In this document: positions 44,312 to 53,573 of the stretch, piece after piece | Layout of the letters: the number at the start of each line of letters is the position of its first letter | Position numbering within the stretch: the stretch's first letter is position 1 | Assembly (NCBI GenBank): GCA_021287075.1 | Contig: JAJTBD010000010.1 | Coordinates: forward strand, 1 to 64,000 | Direction: 5' to 3' | Source: Micrococcales bacterium | GTDB lineage: Bacteria > Actinomycetota > Actinomycetes > Actinomycetales > Dermatophilaceae | Length of the DNA stretch: 64,000 nucleotides | Translations under genes and position numbers: made by a program | The notes under the pieces: generated by a model | The model's input: only the letters and a program-made list of their open reading frames with translations | What the model was told of the DNA's origin: nothing | Database searches by the model: none

Positions 44312-45172
44312 TCACGCAAGTGTTTCCGCTGACGGCGGAGACTCAAGCTGGATGCCTTTGCTTTGTACAAGTACGTCGACCGTTTCTTGGATGGCTCCGG
44401 CCTTGTACACGATTCCGAGGTCGATCATGTCGCTGAATGTCGCGGCCGGTGTGCCCTGGGTAAGAATGATCTGGCCAAGCACCTGACGGGTGTGCACAGC
44501 AGCGACGACGCCCGCGAGATAGAACCTTGAACCAATGTTCGTCGCCCCGCTACGGGTCACATACATCCCCCTGTCGTAGATCACCACTGGGCTCCCGCTG
44601 GATCCCGGAAACACAGATGCGTCGATAAGGAACGACGGTTGACCCCGATAGTCGTTGTAGATTGGGGTCGCAGTCTGCCCTCGCCGGACGATTGGCATCC
44701 AGGACGCAGTATCGAACAGGCCGTTGGGGTATCCCACAAAAAGGACTTGCTCGATACCGTCAAGCTCGTCGGCTTGCTCCTGGGTCAAGAAGTTCTCGGG
44801 ACCGAACGCCCGAAAATAAGGCGGCGCACCGTTGTTCGCCATGGCCGTCATGACTTCTCCGAACGGCATAACCGCGATGTCCACATTGGGATCAGGGTGC
44901 CCGACCCAAGTTTGCCCAGGGACGACACCGGACACTGTGATCTGGGTAGCGTGTTTGCTGGGCGCGCCGGTCTCTGCCGCCACCATCCTGAAGGTGATCT
45001 CGGAGAAGTCCCCGAGCACGTGCTTGTTCGTGATAAGGATCGGAAGGATGCCCTCGGGGGTGTGGTAGCTGACCACGAATCCTGTACCTGTTGAGACGCC
45101 TCCTGTCGCGGCAGCCTCAATATAGACCGTCGTGAAGAACAGCTGATCTGCAACCGTTTCAACGGTACGCAT
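44312..45172 (-). CDS. Trypsin-like serine protease encoded at the end of the type I R-M operon (286 aa)
   Basis: Chymotrypsin-fold protease with the triad in order: His in ILITNKHVL (near 49), Asp in DPNVDIAVMPF (near 101) and Ser in FPGSSGSPVV (near 190). No signal peptide, so it should act in the cytoplasm. ATG 45172 follows GAGAGGG and lies inside the hsdR gene, overlapping it by 14 nt in another frame, so it depends on hsdR translation. Intracellular trypsin-like proteases occur in several defence systems; a role as a suicide or signalling effector here is inference. Confidence 0.85.
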   Translation of the reverse strand: MRTVETVADQLFFTTVYIEAAATGGVSTGTGFVVSYHTPEGILPILITNKHVLGDFSEITFRMVAAETGAPSKHATQITVSGVVPGQTWVGHPDPNVDIAVMPFGEVMTAMANNGAPPYFRAFGPENFLTQEQADELDGIEQVLFVGYPNGLFDTASWMPIVRRGQTATPIYNDYRGQPSFLIDASVFPGSSGSPVVIYDRGMYVTRSGATNIGSRFYLAGVVAAVHTRQVLGQIILTQGTPAATFSDMIDLGIVYKAGAIQETVDVLVQSKGIQLESPPSAETLA

Positions 45173-48100
45173 GGCCACCCTCTCTACCTGGCATGGGACG
45201 CTCCGGCTGCAATTGCGCCGCAACCTGGGCCGCAAACGCTGGATCGGCGTGGATGCGGGCAACGACATCGTCAGCGACCTTGTTCACGTCGATCGGGCCG
45301 CCGTACTCGATCTGCACGTGTTCGCCTGGGTAGCTGAAGTCGATGCGGGGCGAATAGGCGCTCTCACCGTTGTCGCCATAGGCGGTGAGGACGTGGTCGA
45401 AGACCAACTGCACCTTGGTGTGGAAGATGTCGACGGTGTACGGCACCTCGGGCAGGCTCTGATCGAGGACGCGACGGATCGTACTGTTGACGTCGTTCGT
45501 AGTGGCAACTTTGCGCCGCCAGTCCTGCACGAGCTTCTCATTGAGGTGCTCCAGCAGCTGCTTGGCGCTGGCCTTGACGGTCTCCCGCTCTGCGGCGGTC
45601 AGGACGGGGTCCGGCTGAGTCAGCAGGTCAAAGATCGCGAGCTCTTCCTCAGTCATGCCCTCTCGAACGGCCCGTTCTTCCTCGGTGGTCAGTGTCTGGG
45701 ACAGTTCGATGAGACGACGCAGGTACTCGTCGATGTTCACGCTGCCTGCGTTGTAGTCCTCGATGAGCTGTTCAATGCGTTCGACAAGCTCGTAGCGCGT
45801 GGGGTTCCGCAGAGCGGCCCCGATCGCCTGCTGCCGGAGCACCTGCGCGAGGCGATCGGTTTCGGCGCGCCGCCGGCCTGCGAACTTGGCGGCGAGTCCG
45901 TCGAAGTCGATGAGCGCCAGGTCAATCAGCGGGTCGGGGTTGGTGCCTTCGGCTGCGGCCCGGATGACGTACTCCTCCGCGCCGACCGAACGGTCGAGTA
46001 GCGCGTCAACCGCGTCGGATACTGCCGAGATGTCAGCCTCGGGCGGGCGTGTGACTTCGACGATGCGCTCGTGGAGCACCCGGATCGCGGCGACGGTGCG
46101 CTGCTGGGCTCCGGCCTTCGGGTTCGGCAGGAGCGCTTTGAAGACCTTGCGCACTTGCCGCGCCTTACCGGTGAAGTCGTTGCGGGTCTCCTCATCGACC
46201 AGCAGCGCCTCGACCGCAGCGTCGCGCTTGGCGATGTGGTCGAAGCCTTCCGCGTCGCGCATCGCCAGGAGGTCAACACCGGCATTCGCACAGAACGAGG
46301 TCAGCTCGGCCACCGCAGCGTCCAACTCGCCCGCGAGTGCGTCGATGATCTCGATGGGCGACTCACCCGCACTTGCGGCCCCGTAGATTGCGAGCGCCTT
46401 CTCCAGGTTCCTGAAGACGCCGACATAGTCAACGATGAGGCCGTTGTCCTTCTCAGGGAAGACGCGGTTGGCGCGGGCAATGGTCTGCATCAGGGTGTGG
46501 TTCTTCATCGGACGGTCGAGATAGACCGTCGAGACGCTCGGGGCATCAAAGCCGGTCATCCACATGGCGCAGACGAAGACGAGTCGCAAAGGGTCGGCGG
46601 CGTCTTTGAACTTCTCGGCGAGGTCTTCGCGGTTCATACGCTCGCGATGGGGGCGGATGTCGAGGCCCTGGTCGTCGAGCGTCTTCAGCTCGTTCTGGCT
46701 CTGCGAGACGACCACCGCCATATCGGTGGTCTCCATCAACTCGATGCGTGAGGCGAGCCAGGGGCGCTCCAGCTCAGGTAGCGCGTCGTGCTCGGCGCGC
46801 AGTTCGGCCAGGTGCTCCGCCCACGCCTCCTGCACCAGGGCAAACATGCGCACGGCGGCGGCCTTGTCGAGGCCGACGTACATCGCCTTGCCAGCGAACC
46901 CTCGCCCGACGAAGTGCCGCACCAGATCAGATGCGATGGTCTTCAGTCGCTCTGGGCGGGTCAACAGGGTGTACTGCGTGCTGAACTCGCGCGCCAACGC
47001 GCCCTCGGCGTCTTCATCCAACTCGGCTGCTTCGAGGAGTGAGTCAAGTTCGTCGGAGAAGTTCTCGTTAACCAGTTGCAGCTCAGGGATGCGGTTCTCG
47101 TAATAGAGCGGCACGGTCGCGCCGTCTTCGATGGCATCGCGGAAGTTGTAGATGCTGACGTACTCGCCGAACTGCTCCCGGGTCGCCTGCTCTTCACCCG
47201 CGATCAGCGGCGTGCCGGTGAAGCCCATCATCGACGCGTTCGGCACTGCCCGGCGCATGTTCAACGCCAGGGTGTCGTATTGACTGCGGTGCGCCTCGTC
47301 GGTGATGACGATGATGTCCGAGCGCTCCGAGAGCACAGGCATCTCCCGCTCGCCCGCAGCCTTGGACGGCTGGAACTTCTGGATCAGCGTGAACACGTAG
47401 CGGTGATCGGCGGCCAGCAGCTCGCGAAGATCAGCGATGGATGCCGCGTGAACCCGCGCCTCAGGCGGAACTGCCCCGGCATCAGCGAACTCACCGTGAA
47501 GCTGGGTATCGAGCTCGGTGCGGTCGGTGACCATCACGAACGTCCACTTGCCAGCGATCTGACGCAGCACCTTCTGCGTGAACCACAGCATCGACAGCGA
47601 CTTGCCCGAACCCTGGGTGTGCCAAAACACACCGAGTCGCTTGTCCTGCTCGGCACGAGCCCGGCGCAGGTTCTCGATGGCTGCGTTCACACCGAGGTAC
47701 TGGTGCGAGCGGGCGACGTTCTTGATGAGACCGCCCGGACGCTCCAGGTACGCGACGAAGTTCTCAAACAGGTCGAGCAGGATCGCAGGGTCACATGTAC
47801 CCCGGAGTGCGGACTCCAAAGCGACCGCGCCACGAGTACCCGCGGCGTCGATAACCTTCCAGTCGCCGAAGAACTCCCACGGCGAGTACGTCGCCCCGAC
47901 CTTCGCCTCACTGCCGTTGGAGAGCAGCACAAAGCAGTTCGGGATGAACAACTGCGGAATGGTGTCGCGGTAGTCGGTCACGTTGTCGTCGTACGCCGAC
48001 TTCAACGCGACGCCCGGCTCCTTGAACTCCATCAACACCAAAGGCACACCGTTGACGAACAGAGCGACATCGAGACGGCGGGAGTGCAAGTGGCCCTTGA

Positions 48101-48515
48101 CCCACATCTGCTGTACCGCCAACAGATCGTTATCGGAGGGGTTCTTCAGGTCGAGGTAGCGCAGCGTCTCGGTGCGCTTCTCACCGTGATCATCTGTCCA
48201 CTCTGCACGGTAGCCGTCACGCAGCAGGTCGTAGACCTCACGGTTCGCACGCACCTGATTCATGACGGAGCGATCCTTGGTGAGCACCTCAATGGCCTCG
48301 TTGATCGACGTGTCGGGAACCTGGGCGTCGTTGAGCTTGCGCATCGCGAACCGCAGGCGGTGGGTGAGCACCACGTCGTGCTGGGAGTCACGCCCGAGCG
48401 TGCCCTGGGGGCCCAGCGTCTCCTGGAACGCGTCGATCTGCGCCCAGCCGAGTTGCCCCAACAACTCCATGCTGGGCTTCTCAACGTAGGAATACTCAGG
48501 GCCGATCGGTGTCAT
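45159..48515 (-). CDS. hsdR: Type I restriction endonuclease subunit R, HsdR (1118 aa)
   Basis: Translocase and nuclease of a type I restriction system. The N-terminal PD-(D/E)xK nuclease shows LDVALFVNGVPLVLMEFKEP (about 152-172). The SF2 helicase motor has Walker A HTQGSGKSLSML (near 302), DEAH in VITDEAHRSQYD, and MGFTGTPL. A C-terminal helical domain binds HsdM. Full length. ATG 48515 overlaps the hsdS stop (ATGA). Confidence 0.96.
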   Translation of the reverse strand: MTPIGPEYSYVEKPSMELLGQLGWAQIDAFQETLGPQGTLGRDSQHDVVLTHRLRFAMRKLNDAQVPDTSINEAIEVLTKDRSVMNQVRANREVYDLLRDGYRAEWTDDHGEKRTETLRYLDLKNPSDNDLLAVQQMWVKGHLHSRRLDVALFVNGVPLVLMEFKEPGVALKSAYDDNVTDYRDTIPQLFIPNCFVLLSNGSEAKVGATYSPWEFFGDWKVIDAAGTRGAVALESALRGTCDPAILLDLFENFVAYLERPGGLIKNVARSHQYLGVNAAIENLRRARAEQDKRLGVFWHTQGSGKSLSMLWFTQKVLRQIAGKWTFVMVTDRTELDTQLHGEFADAGAVPPEARVHAASIADLRELLAADHRYVFTLIQKFQPSKAAGEREMPVLSERSDIIVITDEAHRSQYDTLALNMRRAVPNASMMGFTGTPLIAGEEQATREQFGEYVSIYNFRDAIEDGATVPLYYENRIPELQLVNENFSDELDSLLEAAELDEDAEGALAREFSTQYTLLTRPERLKTIASDLVRHFVGRGFAGKAMYVGLDKAAAVRMFALVQEAWAEHLAELRAEHDALPELERPWLASRIELMETTDMAVVVSQSQNELKTLDDQGLDIRPHRERMNREDLAEKFKDAADPLRLVFVCAMWMTGFDAPSVSTVYLDRPMKNHTLMQTIARANRVFPEKDNGLIVDYVGVFRNLEKALAIYGAASAGESPIEIIDALAGELDAAVAELTSFCANAGVDLLAMRDAEGFDHIAKRDAAVEALLVDEETRNDFTGKARQVRKVFKALLPNPKAGAQQRTVAAIRVLHERIVEVTRPPEADISAVSDAVDALLDRSVGAEEYVIRAAAEGTNPDPLIDLALIDFDGLAAKFAGRRRAETDRLAQVLRQQAIGAALRNPTRYELVERIEQLIEDYNAGSVNIDEYLRRLIELSQTLTTEEERAVREGMTEEELAIFDLLTQPDPVLTAAERETVKASAKQLLEHLNEKLVQDWRRKVATTNDVNSTIRRVLDQSLPEVPYTVDIFHTKVQLVFDHVLTAYGDNGESAYSPRIDFSYPGEHVQIEYGGPIDVNKVADDVVARIHADPAFAAQVAAQLQPERPMPGREGGHAYR

Positions 48516-49783
48516 GACGCCACCCGCTCCTCCATCAGTACGTCAAGGTTGAGCGACGATATGTCGATCTGACCGGTGACGAGCTTCGGCAGGAGTAGGT
48601 CGCGCAGGCCAGCCAACGCGGAGCATTCAGCGCGCAACTTCCAGCTCAGCTCGTGCATCGGAGCCACCTTCTCGGCGAAGGCTGCGTCAATCGAGGCATT
48701 CGGCACGGCGACTGTCGCTTCCTCGAAGTCGACAGCACGAACCGCTGGGTACGCCGAGCCAGTGGCGCGCCCAATGAGCCAGTCAGAGAAGGTCGTCGTC
48801 GAGGTTGCCTCGAACAAGAATGCCGAGGAAACAGTCGTCGGGGATAGGACAGCCAGGCCTGTAGAGGCGATCCAGTCCTCTCCCGGGGCAACGACCAAGG
48901 CATGGGCTCTGCGATTCGGTCGTACCGTCGCCCAAACGGTGTCACCAGGCTTGATGACTCGCCGCGCTCGACCGGGCGCATCCGCGCCTTCGACCGCGTC
49001 CAACTCACCAACCTCGCGTTCCGCGAGCGCCGCGATGTCGAGGTACCGGAACACTTCATCTGGTCTGGGCTTGCGCGACGTCTGATTGACCTTCGCGATC
49101 GCAGCGAGGGGCCGCACCTCCCACCCCTCGGGGATCGGGCCAAGGGCGGAGTCGACCAGGGGGACGTCCTCGTGGCCGGGGTAGCGGAACTTCACGAACC
49201 ACTCGCGGTAGATGGTCCTCGCCATCTCCTCGAGCACCGCCACCCGCCGCCGGTTGTTCTCGATCAGGTCATCGATCCCGTCGAGTAGCTCAGCGATTAC
49301 CCGCTGGGTCAGTATGTCGGGAACCTCGACCTGTACGGACTGGATACGTTCCGGGGCAGTGTGTCGTACCTTCGCGCCCGTTGCCGTCGCATAAAGCTGC
49401 CGACGCACGACGGCTGCGTTCATTAGGTGATAGACGTACCGGAGGTCGAGCACCTCCGGGTCAGTGATCTCAATCAGCCCAATTCGCTGATTGTGCAGGT
49501 AGGTGTCGTCCTTCGGAATGGTTGCCGTGCTCCCCAGGAGGCCCTGCGCCTGCTCAGTCATCGCAGTCACGACATCGCCTCGTTTGAGTAGAAACTGCTC
49601 GGGGTAGGTGCCGTCGTAGAACTTCTCAGTGCCGTTCTTCGGCTTGAAGCCACCCCCGTCATGGAAGTTGCCCGGAGTCAGGACGATCTGCTCCCCGGCG
49701 TCCCGGAAGTACTCACCCTTGAAGGCCCATCCGTGCTTCACGCGCAGCCCGCGGCCGAGTTCAACTTCTCGCCAGCCGCTCAT
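48512..49783 (-). CDS. hsdS: Type I specificity subunit S, HsdS (423 aa)
   Basis: Determines the DNA target. Two target-recognition domains: residues about 1-150 (MSGWREVELGRGLRV...) and 215-380 (GPIPEGWEVRPLAAIAKV...). Each is followed by a conserved helix (ELLDGIDDLIENNRRRVAVL and LRDLLLPKLVTGQI) that acts as spacer. The recognition sequence cannot be predicted. Overlaps hsdM and hsdR by 4 nt each. Confidence 0.94.
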   Translation of the reverse strand: MSGWREVELGRGLRVKHGWAFKGEYFRDAGEQIVLTPGNFHDGGGFKPKNGTEKFYDGTYPEQFLLKRGDVVTAMTEQAQGLLGSTATIPKDDTYLHNQRIGLIEITDPEVLDLRYVYHLMNAAVVRRQLYATATGAKVRHTAPERIQSVQVEVPDILTQRVIAELLDGIDDLIENNRRRVAVLEEMARTIYREWFVKFRYPGHEDVPLVDSALGPIPEGWEVRPLAAIAKVNQTSRKPRPDEVFRYLDIAALAEREVGELDAVEGADAPGRARRVIKPGDTVWATVRPNRRAHALVVAPGEDWIASTGLAVLSPTTVSSAFLFEATSTTTFSDWLIGRATGSAYPAVRAVDFEEATVAVPNASIDAAFAEKVAPMHELSWKLRAECSALAGLRDLLLPKLVTGQIDISSLNLDVLMEERVAS

Positions 49784-51330
49784 ACGTCGAGAATCCCTTT
49801 GACGGCGGCGTCGACCTTGACCCGGAGGTTATCGGCCTCATTGCTCAGGAGCGTGAACTCCTCATACAACTCTTCGAGCTTGGCCACAAAGTCCTCGTCA
49901 TCCTCCTCGACCGCGGCTGAGCCGGTGTAGCGGCCGGGGTTGAGGCTCCAGCCCTGGGCTTCGATCTCAGCGCGAGTGGTGACTTTGCAGAGCCCCGCGA
50001 CATCCACGTACCGCCCGGTGGGGAAGTTCTCGGCCAGCAGCGCCTCGCTACCCGCTACGGTCTCGACCTCTTCGCCCCGGTAGAGGCGGACGACGTTGGC
50101 GAGGAACTCGATCTGTTCGGGTGTGAAGTCCCGGTGAGCGCGGTCGATCTGGTTGTAGATATGCCGGGCGTCGATGAACAGCACCGTGTCTTCGCGTGGG
50201 GTGCCGAGCTTGGCCTTGTCGAGGAACCACAACGTCACCGGCAGGGTGACGGTGTAGAAGAAGTTGGAGCCGATGGCGATCATCACATCGACCGCGCCCG
50301 ACTCGACGAGCTGCTTGCGCAGGTCCTTCTCGGAGTGTCCGGCATCGCCCGCGCTGTTCGCCATGACGAACCCGGCGCGACCCGTCGGTGCGAGGGCTGC
50401 GTAGAACTGCTGAATCCAGAGGTAGTTGCCGTTGTCAGCCTTGGGCAGGCCGAAGGGAAAGCGTCTGTCGCCGGTGAGCTGTTCCTTCTTGATCTTGTCG
50501 ACGTTGAACGGCGGGTTGGCCATCACGTAGTCGAACGCGCCGACCGCGCGATGGGGGTCTTCGTAGTAGCTGTTTGCCTGGCGGATGTCGCCAGAGAGCC
50601 CGTGGAGGGCGAGGTTCATCTTGGCCAGTGGCACGGTGTCTTCGGTCTTCTCGGTTCCGAAGACCGAGAGCTTGCGGGTCGCAGATTGGTGGTGGCGTTC
50701 GACGAATTTTGCGCATTGCACGAACATGCCGCCCGAGCCACAGGCCGGGTCGAACACGCGGCCTTGGAAGGGTTCCAGAATCTCGACGATCAGCCGAACG
50801 ATCGAGTAGGGGGTGAAGTACTCGCCGCCGCCCTTGCCCTCCTGGGCGGCGAAGTTGGAGAGGAAGTCCTCGTAGATGAACCCGAACGCGTCGCCTTCGA
50901 GCTGCATCGGCAGTGGTGCGAAGAGGCGGAGCAGCTCGATCAGCGTCGGGCGTTCCAGCTTCTGGTAGCCGCGGGGCAGGATGTCTTTCAGTTCGGGATT
51001 GGTGGCCTCGATGGCCTTGATTGCGTTATCCACGGCCTTGCCGATGTCATCGCCCTCAGGAAGCCCGACCAGGTATGACAGCCTCGACTCGTCTGGAACG
51101 TAGAGTACGGACTTTGCCTTGTAGTCGGCGACGGTCGCGGGGTTCCGTGCGGATGCCCGCGACTCGACATCTGCTCGGATCGCTTCGAAGCGGTTCTCGG
51201 CGTAGGCGAGAAAGACCAGCCCGAGCACCGGGTCGCGGTACTGCACCGGTGTCAGCTTCGAGTTCGCGCGTAGCTCGTCGGCCGCGGCCCACAGGGTGGC
51301 GCGCACCTTGGCGAGGTCTGTCGTTCTCAA
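49780..51330 (-). CDS. hsdM: Type I DNA methyltransferase subunit M, HsdM (516 aa)
   Basis: N6-adenine methyltransferase. The N-terminal HsdM domain (about 1-130) is followed by the catalytic domain with the SAM motif DPACGSGGMF (near 205) and catalytic NPPF (near 280). The C-terminal part ends in a coiled coil. TTG 51330 is inferred as start because it overlaps the upstream TGA (TTGA) and begins the conserved region LRTTDLAKVRATLWAAADEL. The longer open frame upstream is another gene read out of frame. Confidence 0.93.
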   Translation of the reverse strand: MRTTDLAKVRATLWAAADELRANSKLTPVQYRDPVLGLVFLAYAENRFEAIRADVESRASARNPATVADYKAKSVLYVPDESRLSYLVGLPEGDDIGKAVDNAIKAIEATNPELKDILPRGYQKLERPTLIELLRLFAPLPMQLEGDAFGFIYEDFLSNFAAQEGKGGGEYFTPYSIVRLIVEILEPFQGRVFDPACGSGGMFVQCAKFVERHHQSATRKLSVFGTEKTEDTVPLAKMNLALHGLSGDIRQANSYYEDPHRAVGAFDYVMANPPFNVDKIKKEQLTGDRRFPFGLPKADNGNYLWIQQFYAALAPTGRAGFVMANSAGDAGHSEKDLRKQLVESGAVDVMIAIGSNFFYTVTLPVTLWFLDKAKLGTPREDTVLFIDARHIYNQIDRAHRDFTPEQIEFLANVVRLYRGEEVETVAGSEALLAENFPTGRYVDVAGLCKVTTRAEIEAQGWSLNPGRYTGSAAVEEDDEDFVAKLEELYEEFTLLSNEADNLRVKVDAAVKGILDV

Positions 51331-52040
51331 ACGCGGTTCCGTTCTCTCAGTTCCTGGCGCATCGCGCGGCGGATCATGCTGTGGGACTGCGGGTTCTTCA
51401 GCAGCTCCTGATGGGTGGAGCCATCCCGATCGGCGCGCAGCCAATCCATGCAAGCCTGAGTCGCCGCCCGAAGATCGGCGCCGATCGCCTCGTCGCACCA
51501 CTCCTCAATCAGATCCGCTTCCTCATAGAAAGCAGCGGTCTGCTCGTGGAACGTGTGCGTGGGAACCACGACACGCGAGCTGTAGTGCACCCAACGCTGA
51601 AGAAGGAGATTCACTCCGAACGGCGACAGAGAGGCGACTCGCGAGGCCAGCAGGTCAGGCGCCACCGTATAGAGGTTGTCGAAGTTCGCCGCCTGGTGCT
51701 GGCTCTGGCTCACTACGTCGGGACGGATGTCAGGCAGCGGCATCAGGTTGTAGTTGCCGCCCACCCAACCCGGCTCGTCGATCTCCTTGCGATTTGTCAC
51801 CTCGGCAACAAGGACCTGCCAGGCAAGGTCGACGCCGTTCGTCCGCATGGAGCAGGGATGTTGGAGGACGACAACGGAACGCGCTTTCGTCCTACCTGTT
51901 GACCCCGGGAGTTGCACGCCGGTGAACACGTCACCGGTGAAGATGGGTCGGGTCGTCGAGACCTCGTCGCCACGCGCACGGTAGAGGGCATCCCAGTCCG
52001 GGACACCCTCTACGTACGGGGATTCGAGGTCGTGGCTCAA
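51327..52040 (-). CDS. Unknown protein encoded directly upstream of hsdM (237 aa)
   Basis: I do not recognise the family. It is soluble and of mixed secondary structure, with motifs SVVVLQHPCSMRTNG (near 55), GNYNLMPLPDIRPD (near 95) and a helical C-terminus (HSMIRRAMRQELRERNRV). It lies 2 nt after the HTH gene and its stop overlaps the start of hsdM, so it is tightly embedded in the operon. It might bind DNA ends or act as a regulator, but nothing in the sequence proves this. Confidence 0.75.
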   Translation of the reverse strand: MSHDLESPYVEGVPDWDALYRARGDEVSTTRPIFTGDVFTGVQLPGSTGRTKARSVVVLQHPCSMRTNGVDLAWQVLVAEVTNRKEIDEPGWVGGNYNLMPLPDIRPDVVSQSQHQAANFDNLYTVAPDLLASRVASLSPFGVNLLLQRWVHYSSRVVVPTHTFHEQTAAFYEEADLIEEWCDEAIGADLRAATQACMDWLRADRDGSTHQELLKNPQSHSMIRRAMRQELRERNRV

Positions 52041-52042
52041 GA

Positions 52043-52702
52043 TCAGCCCTTCATGCGGATCGATCGGTTGCCGTCGCCCGCTTCGAAGACCTCGAAGTCT
52101 GATCGGTACCGTTCGCGCCAGTCGGGATCGAACTCCGACAGCAATGCTTCGGGGTCCACGTGACCGGTCGCGAACTCGAACACGAGGTCAGCGCGATTGG
52201 CGGCGTAGAGCACGATGGGCGTGACAGGGGCAGACGAGGAGAGCGGCATCTCGAACCAGGAGGCGATCTCGTCGACCATGTAGTGACTTGTGATCAAGTC
52301 GCACGCGGCAAGCAGGCTCGCAATCCGAATGCGGCTGTCACCCGACGCCTTCTCTCCCTTTCGCCACTTCTGCACGGCGGGCACGCTCACGCCGACCATC
52401 CGTGCGATGTCACGCCACGCGAACCCGAGATCAGCAAGCTCCGTGAGCATCGACATCACGCTGGCCCGGCCGCGCTCAGCTGCCGCCGTCCGCCACTCAT
52501 CCTCGTGAGTACGCTTGTGGAGGTCGTCAACATCATTGTGGAGGGCGCGAGCCACGCTCCGAATCCCACCGACTTCCGTCGTCAGACGGGGAGGCGTGAG
52601 TCGAGTCTCCGTCAGATTCCGAGTGAAGGTGGAGTCGCCCGCGGTGGCACGCGTGCCCAGCGCCGACTCGACAGCGGCGTTCCGCACCAAGGTGTCAGTC
52701 AT
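52043..52702 (-). CDS. HTH protein of the R-M operon (219 aa)
   Basis: Central HTH (about 95-125): DLGFAWRDIARMVGVSVPAV followed by QKWRKGEK, the Xre/sigma-like DNA-binding pattern. A C-terminal domain (about 130-219, LLAACDLITSHYMVDEIASW and on) follows. The N-terminal 70 residues look disordered. ATG 52702 overlaps the stop of the upstream TIGR04255 gene by 8 nt. Probably the operon regulator, or an antitoxin-like partner of the TIGR04255 protein. Confidence 0.75.
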   Translation of the reverse strand: MTDTLVRNAAVESALGTRATAGDSTFTRNLTETRLTPPRLTTEVGGIRSVARALHNDVDDLHKRTHEDEWRTAAAERGRASVMSMLTELADLGFAWRDIARMVGVSVPAVQKWRKGEKASGDSRIRIASLLAACDLITSHYMVDEIASWFEMPLSSSAPVTPIVLYAANRADLVFEFATGHVDPEALLSEFDPDWRERYRSDFEVFEAGDGNRSIRMKG

Positions 52703-53507
52703 TTCGCAACACTTCCTCTCGTAGTCGCTCTGTGATCACGCTCTCAAAGACTCCACGCACGGGTTCGTGCAGTGCGTCTGCCTGGCGCAGGATGACCTCT
52801 GCGTCGAACTCGGGCACCTCGTCGGCTGCCTGCCAAAAACTGTCGATGTCCAGCTTGAACAGTGGCCCAGGAGGAGGCAACGGACGGCGCAACTCGGGAG
52901 TCGATTGCACGGCGTAGTCGCTCTGCGCCCCGTACCTCAGCACCAGCGCATGATCACTGCCACCGGAAAACACGAAGACACCTTCGTTCACCACCGGCGC
53001 AAGCCCCAACTCCGCACCGACATGCGCGGGGCCGAGCAGCGAAGCATCCACCCACTGATCCCAGTCTGGCGCGCTGCCACCGTTCTCGGCGGGAACCCTG
53101 ATCTCGTCGATGTACCGGAGACCGATCCGTTCGACTCCGACCGGGGCCGCAACGGCCAGGCGGGTCTGGAGCACGACATCGAGCAATTCACGCATCCTGT
53201 CGTAGCTGCCGTAGTCGGTGGTCTCGATCACGAGGCTGTCCGCGCGGACCGACAATGCAGTCCGTTTGTCGCGGCTCGTCCACCTCGGGAAGCTGCTGAC
53301 GACCTGCTGCTGCGTGGGCGGACCGTCCGGCCCTGCCTGCACGGTGACGGAGACCTCGTTCATCTCACTCGGCAGGGGAAGCAGCTGCTTGATCCGCGCG
53401 GACACCTCCGTGACCTGTTTGCGGTCAAGTGGCTCGCACAGCGGGTGCCGCACCTCGATCGCCATCAGAACGATAGGTGCGCTCGGGTAAATCTCTCGCT
53501 CCCTCAC
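52695..53507 (-). CDS. TIGR04255 family protein (270 aa)
   Basis: Sporadically distributed family of unknown function. The start MREREIYPSAPIVLMAIEVR, the central LQTRLAVAAPVGVERIGLRY and the C-terminal DALHEPVRGVFESVITERLR are its signatures. GTG 53507 follows AGGA at 8 nt. First gene of the seven-gene unit ending with the protease. Members of this family are often found in mobile or defence regions, but the biochemical role is not known to me. Confidence 0.8.
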   Translation of the reverse strand: MREREIYPSAPIVLMAIEVRHPLCEPLDRKQVTEVSARIKQLLPLPSEMNEVSVTVQAGPDGPPTQQQVVSSFPRWTSRDKRTALSVRADSLVIETTDYGSYDRMRELLDVVLQTRLAVAAPVGVERIGLRYIDEIRVPAENGGSAPDWDQWVDASLLGPAHVGAELGLAPVVNEGVFVFSGGSDHALVLRYGAQSDYAVQSTPELRRPLPPPGPLFKLDIDSFWQAADEVPEFDAEVILRQADALHEPVRGVFESVITERLREEVLRND

Positions 53508-53573
53508 ACCAACGATCCTACCAGTGCTGAAACCGGAACAGCAACCAAACGTGATCGGTTGTCACGCGCAAGA

